A stretch of 13,257 nt of DNA from the NCBI GenBank assembly GCA_900540905.1, contig UQHR01000045.1, positions 1 through 13,257 of the forward strand, written 5' to 3'. The notes under the pieces were generated by a model. The model saw nothing but the letters and a program-made list of their open reading frames with translations, searched no databases and was not told the DNA's origin. Below, piece after piece: positions 6,838-13,250 of the stretch. The DNA is from an uncultured Collinsella sp. (GTDB lineage: Bacteria > Actinomycetota > Coriobacteriia > Coriobacteriales > Coriobacteriaceae). Within the stretch, counting starts at the first letter, position 1. The number at the start of each line of letters is the position of its first letter. The translations under genes were made by a program, and so were the position numbers.

Positions 6838-7847
6838 ATCGTCCTCCTGAGCTGTTCGACCGCGTCGAGCAGACGATCTTCTTTGTAATCTGCTTTTGCG
6901 CAAGCAACGTATAAGGAAAACGGGTCGACACACTGCAAACCCGTCGCGTCAAAACTAATATCGGACGGCGCGTCCACGGGATACGACCAGACCTCAATCA
7001 CAACTGCCGCCGGTTCGTACCACTGAGCCTCCAGCCATCTGTCGCCCATATGCTCTTTCAAGGCCTCTAGCTGATATTTTTCGAGAGCAATGGTTGGAGC
7101 AGAGTCTTCATGGGCAAGGTCGGACATATAGCTAAGGGCAGACACACCGGAAAGCAGCGCATCAACGGCACGTAGCTCTGTTCTCTCGATAACCTTCTTG
7201 AGCCGGATTCGCTCTAAAACTGGCGTGCGAAGATAGTCCTCAAACCCATCTAGCAACGTCTCGGTCGACAGCCCGGCGTCGCACAATATACGCTTTTTGC
7301 CGTCCCGCATAATCAACCCAGGAGCTATAGCGGCGATTTCCGAAAGATAGCCGCTGACGCTTGCCGCGCTTTTGCCACACAGACGCGCTAGGTCGCCGGC
7401 GGAGCAGTCAACCCATCGTCCCGCAATGAGATTTAGGACGATTCGTTGAGATTGGGGCGAAAGCGGAGCAGCGGGAGAAGCACCCAGCACCTCATCGGAA
7501 ATAACGGCTCCGATAAACGGCAGGAACGCATTTCGCTCATCTCGGATATATGCGATTCCCTCCGAAGAAAGCGCGCGCATAAAACCTAAATCCATAGCAT
7601 CCCAGCAAATTACCACCGGGTGAACATCTAACTTGCGCACCGCACTGACGAGATTTCGCGCCGAAATGACACTGGGCGGTCCCTTTGGTTCCGCAACAAT
7701 AAAACGGCCCTGTTTAGACATGCCGAGCCGTGCCAAGCGAAGCGAATACCGCTCAAGATACATGCGAGGAATCTGCATCTCAACTGGCTCCGGGTCGATA
7801 GCGAGCTCTAAAGAGAAGAGTCTTTTTGGGAGGCAGTTTATCAGCAT
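6825..7847 (-). CDS. Winged-helix regulator, candidate AbiEi-type antitoxin partner
   Basis: This 340-aa protein precedes and overlaps the NTase gene by 13 nt. Residues about 129-185 look like a winged helix-turn-helix: LSPQSQRIVLNLI, then DLARLCGKSAASVSGYLSEI as the recognition region, then the wing GLIMRDGKKRILC. The N-terminal part (about 25-120) contains HPVVICWDAMDLGFMRALSSEGIAYI and AFLPFIGAVI. I associate this pattern with a family of MarR-like regulators whose role is unclear to me. The C-terminal part (about 255-335) ends in CVDPFSLYVACAKA and a helical EDRLLDAVEQLRR. ATG 7847 is preferred over the in-frame TTG at 7853 because GGTGA (complement of 7854-7858) is spaced 6 nt from the ATG. 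By analogy with AbiEi it may repress its own promoter. The helix-turn-helix call is good; the antitoxin role is inferred. Confidence 0.65.
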   Translation of the reverse strand: MLINCLPKRLFSLELAIDPEPVEMQIPRMYLERYSLRLARLGMSKQGRFIVAEPKGPPSVISARNLVSAVRKLDVHPVVICWDAMDLGFMRALSSEGIAYIRDERNAFLPFIGAVISDEVLGASPAAPLSPQSQRIVLNLIAGRWVDCSAGDLARLCGKSAASVSGYLSEIAAIAPGLIMRDGKKRILCDAGLSTETLLDGFEDYLRTPVLERIRLKKVIERTELRAVDALLSGVSALSYMSDLAHEDSAPTIALEKYQLEALKEHMGDRWLEAQWYEPAAVVIEVWSYPVDAPSDISFDATGLQCVDPFSLYVACAKADYKEDRLLDAVEQLRRTICQK

Positions 7848-7894
7848 GTACAATCACCGTTTTCATTTCGGTTACATTTTAGCGTCTATCTGAA

Positions 7895-7922
7895 ATTATA
7901 CTGAATCGTATAAAATCATCAA
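7895..7922 (-). promoter_or_regulatory. Promoter of the regulator-NTase operon with dyad over the -10
   Basis: On the minus strand there is a perfect -10 box TATAAT (complement of 7895-7900). A -35-like TTGATG (complement of 7917-7922) lies 16 nt upstream. A dyad TATAC (7897-7901), six bases, GTATA (7908-7912) overlaps the -10 and spacer. This is where a repressor would block RNA polymerase, so autorepression by the operon's own winged-helix protein is plausible. The transcription start would be near 7888, giving a leader of about 40 nt. Confidence 0.65.
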
Positions 7923-7946
7923 TCATCAAAGCCAAGCGCACCATTC

Positions 7947-7992
7947 AAAACGCAACAAGGGGCTCCCCCGTTCTTTAACGGGGGAGCCCCTT
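7947..7992 (-). terminator. Intrinsic terminator of pcrA
   Basis: AAGGGGCTCCCCCGTT (7957-7972) pairs perfectly over 16 bp with 7977-7992 around a CTTT loop. On the minus strand it is followed by GTTGCGTTTT. It lies about 85 nt beyond the long hairpin element that directly follows pcrA. Its core is the same as that of the terminator at 5999-6043. Confidence 0.85.
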
Positions 7993-8076
7993 GCCATGTC
8001 TAAGTATTCAGCCCACCCGGCCCTCCAGACCAAAAAGCGAACGGGCAAAGCGACGTTCGCAAGCAACGTTATCTAA

Positions 8077-8205
8077 GGACCTGGGCGGGCGTATGGGGCA
8101 ACATCGATCGCGAGTTCCGCACGAGCCGGAGAGCACTTAATGTGCTCTCCGTGCGAGCAGGACTGCCCGAGCAGGCGATGTTGCCCCATACGCCCGCCCA
8201 GGTCC
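8077..8205 (-). repeat. Long 3' hairpin element, copy B (69-nt core in 30-bp arms)
   Basis: Arms 8077-8106 and 8176-8205 are perfectly complementary over 30 nt. The enclosed core (8107-8175) is the inverted counterpart of copy A's core, identical at 68 of 69 bases. The sole change is A in copy A (5887) to G in copy B when both are read in the sense of the adjacent gene. The arms share no clear sequence with copy A. The element begins 7 nt past the pcrA stop codon, and its core is in the same sense relative to pcrA as copy A's is to manA. No T-run adjoins it; the true terminator lies downstream. Confidence 0.87.
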
Positions 8206-8212
8206 GCCGGGA

Positions 8213-11113
8213 TTATGACAGCTTGACGATCGGAGCGAATCCCTTCATGAGCTTTTTGGTCTGGCCGGTCTTTTCGAACTGGACCTCGATCATGTCTCCG
8301 GCGACCGAGATCACGGTACCCGTGCCAAAGGTCTTATGGCTCACGGTATCGCCCGCGGCAAAGTCCTGCGATGCGCTGGCGCGATCGACCTTGCGCTCCA
8401 CCGTCGGGGACACCTTGGACGACGGCTTTTTGGCTCGCGGCGCGCCCGAGCCAAAGGTCGAGGCAACACGGCCGGCGTCGGGCGAGACCCCACGATGGCG
8501 CTCGGTCCCGTAGCTGCTGCCGCCAAAGAAATCGTCAAAGCTCGATCCACCGCGCGAACCGGAACCGCCGGTCGAGCGCGTATGCGAGCCAAACACCTTG
8601 CCGCCATACATATCCGAACCCATGCCCGAGCCAAAGGTGCCGTGACGGTCGCCGCGCTTCTCCCAGCCCGTGCCTTCAAAACCGGCAGAACCGATACCGC
8701 TAAACTCGATATCCTCAAACGGAATCTCATTGAGGAAGCGCGAGCGCGGGTTGGCAGAGGTCGAGCCGTAGGTGCGACGCGTGGCCGCATAGGTCAGGAA
8801 CAGGCGCTTGCGGGCGCGCGTGATGGCGACGTAGGCCAGGCGACGCTCCTCCTCAAGCTTACCCGGGTCATCGCTGCCGCCAAAGTCGTGCACGTGCGGG
8901 AAGATGCCCTCCTCCATGCCGGCCACGAACACCGCCGGGAACTCCAGGCCCTTGGCGGAGTGGATGGTCATCATGGTGATGGCATGCGTCTCGCCGGCCA
9001 GGGAATCCAAGTCGGAGCGCAGGGCCAGCCACTCCATGAGTGCCGGCAGCGCCTTACAGGTGAGCGGACCGTAGGTGCGCTCAATCTCGTCGGCATGCAC
9101 GGCTCCCGCCGGCATCTCCGTCGGCGCGGCATACGCGTTGCCCGCGATGGCAGCAGCCAGGGCATCCTGCGGAGACAGCGCCGGAGCAGCCAGACTATCG
9201 AGCGGATTGGAGCCCGCGGCATCGCGCGCGCCGACGAGTGCCTCAAACGAGGATGCCGGGGCAGATGGCCCCGGTTCGGGCGCAGGCGCGCTCACCACGA
9301 CGGGCTCGGGCTCGGCGCCGGCAGGCACGTCGGCAACACCGGCTGCGCGCAGCTCTTCCAAGCTCTCGAGCGTACCCTCGATGTCCTCGTGCGTCTCCTC
9401 AAATTCGGCAGCGACGCCCAGGAATTCCTGGATGTTCTCGGCGCGGCTCTCGGACTCCATGGTGCCCTCGGCGCGGAAAGCCTGCAGTAGGCCCGTCTTA
9501 TCGACAATCATCTCGACAACGTCCTTGAGCTCGCCGTCCATGCGGCGACCCTCGCGCACCAGCGACACAAAGCTCGACAGGCCGTTGCGCACCTTGGCGC
9601 TAAACATGCCGGTTTCGGCACACGCGATCTCGCAAGCCTGGAAGAACGAGCAGCGGTTGTCGCGCGCCAGCTGCTCGATCTTTTGGATCGAGGTGGAACC
9701 GATGCCGCGGCGCGGTGTGTTGATGACGCGCTTGACGCTCATCTCGTCGGCCGGGTTCACGATCATCTTAAGGTAGGCCATGACGTCGCGGATCTCGGCA
9801 CGGTCGAAGAATCGCGTGCCGCCCACGATCTTGTAGGGCACGCCCGCGCGCAGGAACATATCTTCGAGGATACGCGACTGGGCGTTGGTGCGATAGAACA
9901 CGGCGATGTCGTCGTAGCTCGTGCCTTTGGCATGCAGTTTCTCGATCTCGCCGGCAATCCAGCGACCCTCGTCGCGTTCGTCGCTCGCCTGGAAGGCCTG
10001 GATCTTCTCGCCATCGCCCTCGGCCGTAAACAGGCGCTTGTCCTTGCGCTGCGAGTTGTGGCGCACCACGGCGTTGGCGGCGCTCAGGATGTGACCCGTA
10101 GAGCGATAGTTCTGCTCCAGCTTGACGGTCTTGCAGTTTTTAAAGTCCTTCTCAAAGTCCAGGATGTTGGTGATGTCGGCGCCACGCCAGCTGTAAATGG
10201 ACTGGTCATCGTCGCCCACGACCATGAGGTTTTGGTACTTAGCGGCCAGCAGGTTGGCGATTTCGTACTGGACGTGGTTGGTGTCCTGATACTCGTCGAC
10301 GCTAATGTAGCGGAAGCGCTCTTGGTACTTATCGAGCACCTCGGGACGGGTGCGCAGCAGCTCGAGCGCGCGCACGAGCAGGTCGTCAAAGTCCATCGCA
10401 TTGGCGGCGCGCAGGCGGCGCTCCAGCTCTAGGTAGACCTGCGCGGCCTTTTTGTCGTTGGGGCTATCGGCGCTCTTGAGCATGTCCTCGGGGCCGATCA
10501 TGGCGTTTTTGGCCGAGCTAATCTTGCTGCGGATCATGTTGATGGGGAACTGCTTTTGCTCGATGCCGAGCGCCTGCATAATGTCGCGCACCATGCGCTT
10601 TGAGTCATCGTCATCGTAGATGGTGAACTGGCCGGTGTAGCCCAACAGGTCGGCGTCCTCGCGCAGCATGCGCACGCACATAGCATGGAAGGTGCACACC
10701 CACATGCCACGGGTGCCGCTGGGAATGAGTGCCGCCAGACGCTCGCGCATCTCTGCCGCGGCCTTGTTGGTAAACGTAATGGCAAGAACCTGCCAAGGCT
10801 TAACACCCAGGTCGCCGAGCATATGTGCGATGCGGAAGGTCAAGACGCGGGTCTTGCCCGAGCCGGCGCCGGCGAGCACCAGCAACGGGCCCTCGGTGGA
10901 CAGGACCGCCTCGCGCTGGGCGGGATTAAGGCTGTCGATGTCGACGAGCGGTTTGGCGGGCTTGGGCGCCGGCGCGGGAGCGTCGTAGATGTCGAGCGGA
11001 ACGAGCTCGGGCTCCGGCGCAGCGGGGGCGGTGTATGCATCGAGCGGCACGGGTTCCGGCGCGGGCGGTACGGGTACCGCGGCGTTCTTTTCCCAGGGCA
11101 GGGGCTGGGTCAT
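8213..11113 (-). CDS. pcrA: ATP-dependent DNA helicase PcrA/UvrD (SF1A)
   Basis: This 966-aa 3'-5' DNA helicase acts in nucleotide-excision repair, replication-fork rescue and removal of RecA or stalled polymerase. Helicase motifs in order: Q motif LNPAQREAV (62-70), Walker A AGAGSGKT (81-88), Ia AITFTNKAAAEMR (111-123), II VDEYQDTN (272-279), III GDDDQSIYSWRGAD (300-313), IV LEQNYRST (332-339), V MTIHSAKGLEFP (715-726), VI RLAYVAITRARKRL (758-771). The C-terminus (about 918-966), GDTVSHKTFGTGTV to the end, is the Tudor-like domain that contacts RNA polymerase in PcrA. It is longer than the usual 720-780 aa. There is a Pro/Ala-rich N-terminal tail (about 1-55), a low-complexity Ala/Pro/Glu insert at about 585-675 before motif V, and a Gly/Ser-rich linker (about 800-900). 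ATG 11113 follows GAGGAG with 6-nt spacing; the frame is open to 11197 without a better site. Confidence 0.96.
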   Translation of the reverse strand: MTQPLPWEKNAAVPVPPAPEPVPLDAYTAPAAPEPELVPLDIYDAPAPAPKPAKPLVDIDSLNPAQREAVLSTEGPLLVLAGAGSGKTRVLTFRIAHMLGDLGVKPWQVLAITFTNKAAAEMRERLAALIPSGTRGMWVCTFHAMCVRMLREDADLLGYTGQFTIYDDDDSKRMVRDIMQALGIEQKQFPINMIRSKISSAKNAMIGPEDMLKSADSPNDKKAAQVYLELERRLRAANAMDFDDLLVRALELLRTRPEVLDKYQERFRYISVDEYQDTNHVQYEIANLLAAKYQNLMVVGDDDQSIYSWRGADITNILDFEKDFKNCKTVKLEQNYRSTGHILSAANAVVRHNSQRKDKRLFTAEGDGEKIQAFQASDERDEGRWIAGEIEKLHAKGTSYDDIAVFYRTNAQSRILEDMFLRAGVPYKIVGGTRFFDRAEIRDVMAYLKMIVNPADEMSVKRVINTPRRGIGSTSIQKIEQLARDNRCSFFQACEIACAETGMFSAKVRNGLSSFVSLVREGRRMDGELKDVVEMIVDKTGLLQAFRAEGTMESESRAENIQEFLGVAAEFEETHEDIEGTLESLEELRAAGVADVPAGAEPEPVVVSAPAPEPGPSAPASSFEALVGARDAAGSNPLDSLAAPALSPQDALAAAIAGNAYAAPTEMPAGAVHADEIERTYGPLTCKALPALMEWLALRSDLDSLAGETHAITMMTIHSAKGLEFPAVFVAGMEEGIFPHVHDFGGSDDPGKLEEERRLAYVAITRARKRLFLTYAATRRTYGSTSANPRSRFLNEIPFEDIEFSGIGSAGFEGTGWEKRGDRHGTFGSGMGSDMYGGKVFGSHTRSTGGSGSRGGSSFDDFFGGSSYGTERHRGVSPDAGRVASTFGSGAPRAKKPSSKVSPTVERKVDRASASQDFAAGDTVSHKTFGTGTVISVAGDMIEVQFEKTGQTKKLMKGFAPIVKLS

Positions 11114-11292
11114 GGGCGACTCCTCATCTGACGGACGGCGCGCCTGCGGGCGGCGCCATAGTTTGAGCCGTACCAGTATACCGAGCCGCGCGGACACCGA
11201 CGCAAATCACACCACGACTCCGTGCGCCACCGTCAGGCCCGCCCCAGCGGATTTGGTGCATTGGGGGGCCACCGATGTCATGGCAGCAGCGA

Positions 11293-11392
11293 GCGGCGGC
11301 CAGAGCGAACAAATTGGCATGAAAAGGGGGCGGCATAGACCTTTTGGTCATGCCACCCCCTTTGAATGACAAGTTGTCGCTCTGGTCGCCGC
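11293..11392 (-). other. Outer arms of a nested hairpin after uppP
   Basis: The 20 nt at 11293-11312 can pair with 11374-11392, with one G-T mismatch and one bulged base. They enclose the uppP terminator hairpin. The arm proximal to uppP begins 15 nt past its stop codon. This repeats the architecture of copies A and B, variable outer arms around an inner palindrome, but here the inner part is an ordinary terminator. Confidence 0.6.
11322..11363 (-). terminator. Intrinsic terminator of uppP
   Basis: A long interrupted stem is made of AAAGGGGG (11323-11330), GGCAT (11332-11336) and GACC (11338-11341). These pair with GGTC, ATGCC and CCCCCTTT (11346-11363) around a TTTT loop. On the minus strand it ends in TTTTC. 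It lies 45 nt past the uppP stop and about 210 nt upstream of the pcrA start, so the two genes are probably separate transcripts. The remaining bases 11114-11292 hold no clear gene. Confidence 0.85.
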
Positions 11393-11407
11393 GCAGCGTC
11401 AACCAAG

Positions 11408-12382
11408 TTACAGGCCGAGCATAGGCTCCAGGACAAAGAAGTACGCGAGCACCACGATGCCCAGGATGATGCGGTAGACGCCGAAGCACTTGAAGTCGTG
11501 ACGGCGCACGAAGCCCATAAGCCACTTGATGGCAATGAGCGACACCACAAAGGCGACGACGCAGCCCACGCCCAGGATGGCGATTTCGTTGGTGCCGAAC
11601 GTGCCGCCCTTAATAAAGTACTTGACCAGCTTGAGCGCACTCGCGCCAAACATGACGGGAATGGCCAGGAAGAACGTAAACTTGGACGCCACCGAACGCG
11701 TGCAGCCCAAAAGCAGGCCGCCGATGATCGTGGAGCCGGAGCGCGATGTGCCCGGAATCAGCGAAAGCACCTGGAAGCAACCGATACCCAGCGCGGTCTT
11801 CCAGCTCAGATCCTCGAGCGTAGTGATGGAGCCAAAGTCCAAGCTATCGTCATCGTCTGCGGCGGCAGTCGCAGCGGGCGCGGCAAAATGCGCACCGGCG
11901 GGACGTCCGCCCGCCACCACGGCACGCGAACCAAACGAACCGGCAAGAGCAGCCTGGTCGCGCTTGTTCGCGCGCCAGTTCTCGATCACGATAAACAGCA
12001 CGCCGTACACAATGAGCGCCAACGCCACGACGGGAGCATTGTAGAAATGCTCCTCCATCCAGTCGTTAAGCGGCAGACCGATCGCCGCGGCGGGAATGCA
12101 GCCGAGCACAATCTTGCCCCATAGCACCCAGGTGTCGCGACGGCCCTCCTTGCCCTTGCTGGGAGAAAACGGGTTGAGGTCGTAGAAGAACAAAACGCAG
12201 ACGGCCAAAATGGCGCCAAGCTGAATCACGACCAGGAACATATTCCAGAACGTCTCGCTCACGTTCATCTTGACGAACTCGTCCACCAAGATCATGTGAC
12301 CGGTCGACGAAACAGGCAGCCATTCGGTGATGCCCTCGACCAGGCCCATGAAGGCAGATTTTAGAAGCTCAATGATATCCAA
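11408..12382 (-). CDS. uppP: Undecaprenyl-diphosphatase (BacA/UppP)
   Basis: This 324-aa multi-pass membrane enzyme dephosphorylates undecaprenyl pyrophosphate, recycling the lipid carrier for peptidoglycan and other wall polymers. Excess gives bacitracin resistance. Both signature motifs are present: EGITEWLPVSSTGH (residues 16-29) and the PGTSRSGST loop (210-218) with R214. At least seven hydrophobic segments are visible. It is about 50 aa longer than the 273-aa E. coli enzyme, owing to an Ala/Gly-rich loop with an acidic patch (DDDD, 176-179) at about 139-190, between two membrane segments. The start is TTG 12382 (MDIIELLKS...), preceded by GAGGGGG with 5-nt spacing. The longer open frame to 12631 would add 83 residues of non-membrane sequence typical of intergenic DNA. 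The universal stress gene is divergent, 247 nt away. Confidence 0.93.
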   Translation of the reverse strand: MDIIELLKSAFMGLVEGITEWLPVSSTGHMILVDEFVKMNVSETFWNMFLVVIQLGAILAVCVLFFYDLNPFSPSKGKEGRRDTWVLWGKIVLGCIPAAAIGLPLNDWMEEHFYNAPVVALALIVYGVLFIVIENWRANKRDQAALAGSFGSRAVVAGGRPAGAHFAAPAATAAADDDDSLDFGSITTLEDLSWKTALGIGCFQVLSLIPGTSRSGSTIIGGLLLGCTRSVASKFTFFLAIPVMFGASALKLVKYFIKGGTFGTNEIAILGVGCVVAFVVSLIAIKWLMGFVRRHDFKCFGVYRIILGIVVLAYFFVLEPMLGL

Positions 12383-12519
12383 AGGGACCCCCTCGTTAGA
12401 CACCCGCCGATATTGTTCTGCGGACGGTGCGGGCGATGTCCCATTATCAACCATTGGCGGCGCGCCTGCGCCTACCCTTACCAAAAAACTCGCCCGTTCA
12501 CAGAATTGCGAGCGGTCAA

Positions 12520-12540
12520 ACCCAAATCCTTGGGTATAAC
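12520..12540 (+). promoter_or_regulatory. Dyad and -10-like box in the uppP-usp intergenic region
   Basis: ACCCAA (12520-12525), loop ATCC, TTGGGT (12530-12535) is a perfect 6-bp dyad adjoining TATAAC (12535-12540), a -10-like hexamer for the plus-strand usp gene. No good -35 is seen at 17 nt. The leader would be about 80 nt. It may be an operator or a chance palindrome. The rest of 12383-12629 shows only the ribosome sites of the two divergent genes. Confidence 0.3.
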
Positions 12541-12629
12541 TGCAACAAGATAAAGTGTCCGGCGGCCACGCATCCGCGCCCGCCCGATGCACGAGCCCCA
12601 CGCCCGTGCGATAGACCAAGGAGGAAACC

Positions 12630-13067
12630 ATGAACGAGGGCTACACCAAGGTATTTGTTTCACTCGACGGTACTGAGCAGCAGGATTTTGTGCTCGCACG
12701 CGCCATCAAGGTCGCCGCGAACAACGGCGCCAAGCTGATTATCGGCCACGTTATCGATTCCACGGCGCTCGAGAGCGCTGGTTCCTATCCGGTCGATCTG
12801 GTCAACGGACTGGAGGAGGCATTTAAGAACTCCATCGCCAAGCAGCTCGAAGAGGCCAAGGCCAATCCCGACATTCCCGAGGTCGAGGTCATGATTCGCG
12901 CCGGCCGCATTCGCGAGACGCTCAAAGACGAGATGCTCGACGTGGTCAAGCCCGACCTGGTGCTCTGCGGCGCTCGTGGCCTGTCCTCGATCAAGTATGC
13001 ACTCCTGGGTTCAATTTCGACGTTCCTGCTGCGCAACACCGACTGCGACATCTTGGTCGTGAAGTAG
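12630..13067 (+). CDS. Universal stress protein, UspA family, ATP-binding type
   Basis: This 145-aa single-domain cytosolic protein has the Rossmann-like UspA fold. Strand 1 is KVFVSLDGTEQ with D13, and GAKLIIGHVID (33-43) follows. The nucleotide-binding signature G-2x-G-9x-G-S appears as GARGLSSIKYALLGS (G114, G117, G127, S128), then the final strand CDILVVK. The complete motif places it with the ATP-binding UspFG/MJ0577-like group rather than UspA proper. Such proteins help cells survive starvation or stress, but the molecular activity is rarely known. ATG 12630 follows AAGGAGG with good spacing. It is a single gene, divergent from uppP, and ends 13 nt before a long hairpin. Confidence 0.93.
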   Translation: MNEGYTKVFVSLDGTEQQDFVLARAIKVAANNGAKLIIGHVIDSTALESAGSYPVDLVNGLEEAFKNSIAKQLEEAKANPDIPEVEVMIRAGRIRETLKDEMLDVVKPDLVLCGARGLSSIKYALLGSISTFLLRNTDCDILVVK

Positions 13068-13080
13068 CGTTGCTCCCACC

Positions 13081-13173
13081 GGCCGCGGGGCCTGCGGGGT
13101 TTCCACGGGCACGTCCTCGCCGCGTTGCGGCTGCGGGATGTGCCCTTAGGAAACCCCTCCCGGCCCCGCGGCC
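13081..13173 (+). repeat. Long 3' hairpin element, copy C (different core)
   Basis: Left arm 13081-13104 and right arm 13149-13173 are complementary as two blocks, 12 bp (GGCCGCGGGGCC with GGCCCCGCGGCC) and 9 bp (GGGGTTTCC with GGAAACCCC), separated by a small internal loop. The 44-nt core forms its own stem: GGGCAC (13107-13112) with GTGCCC (13140-13145), plus GCCGC with GCGGC at the tip. It starts 13 nt after the usp stop codon. The geometry is that of copies A and B, but the core sequence is different. Confidence 0.75.
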
Positions 13174-13218
13174 TTCGCAGCCTTACTTCAACGAGTTGTC
13201 TGATAGAAAAATGGCGTG

Positions 13219-13250
13219 CCGCCCCGTTTTCGGGGGGGGGGCGGTTTCTT
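13219..13250 (+). terminator. Probable terminator downstream of usp, containing a G10 run
   Basis: CCGCCCCG (13219-13226), loop TTTT, CGGGG...GCGG (13231-13244) and then TTTCTT on the plus strand form a terminator-like hairpin. The 3' arm contains ten consecutive G, about five more than needed to pair, so some would bulge out. The homopolymer may be miscounted in the assembly. It lies about 150 nt past the usp stop. Confidence 0.6.

Noticed and set aside
5847..8205. CRISPR or insertion sequence based on the repeated 69-nt core
   Set aside because: There are only two copies, inverted and 2.2 kb apart, with no spacer array. No transposase or target-site duplication is visible, so the mobile interpretation stays a hypothesis.
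8336..9490. 384-aa open frame on the plus strand over pcrA
   Set aside because: It lies wholly within pcrA on the opposite strand and is Arg/Gly/Ala-rich without motifs; the helicase motifs show which frame is coding.
12383..12631. N-terminal extension of UppP by 83 residues
   Set aside because: The extension has no membrane segment or UppP similarity. A TTG at 12382 with GAGGGGG upstream gives the canonical N-terminus.
12785..13051. 88-aa open frame antisense to usp
   Set aside because: It is a shadow of a well-supported UspA-family gene, with no start signal or recognisable domain.
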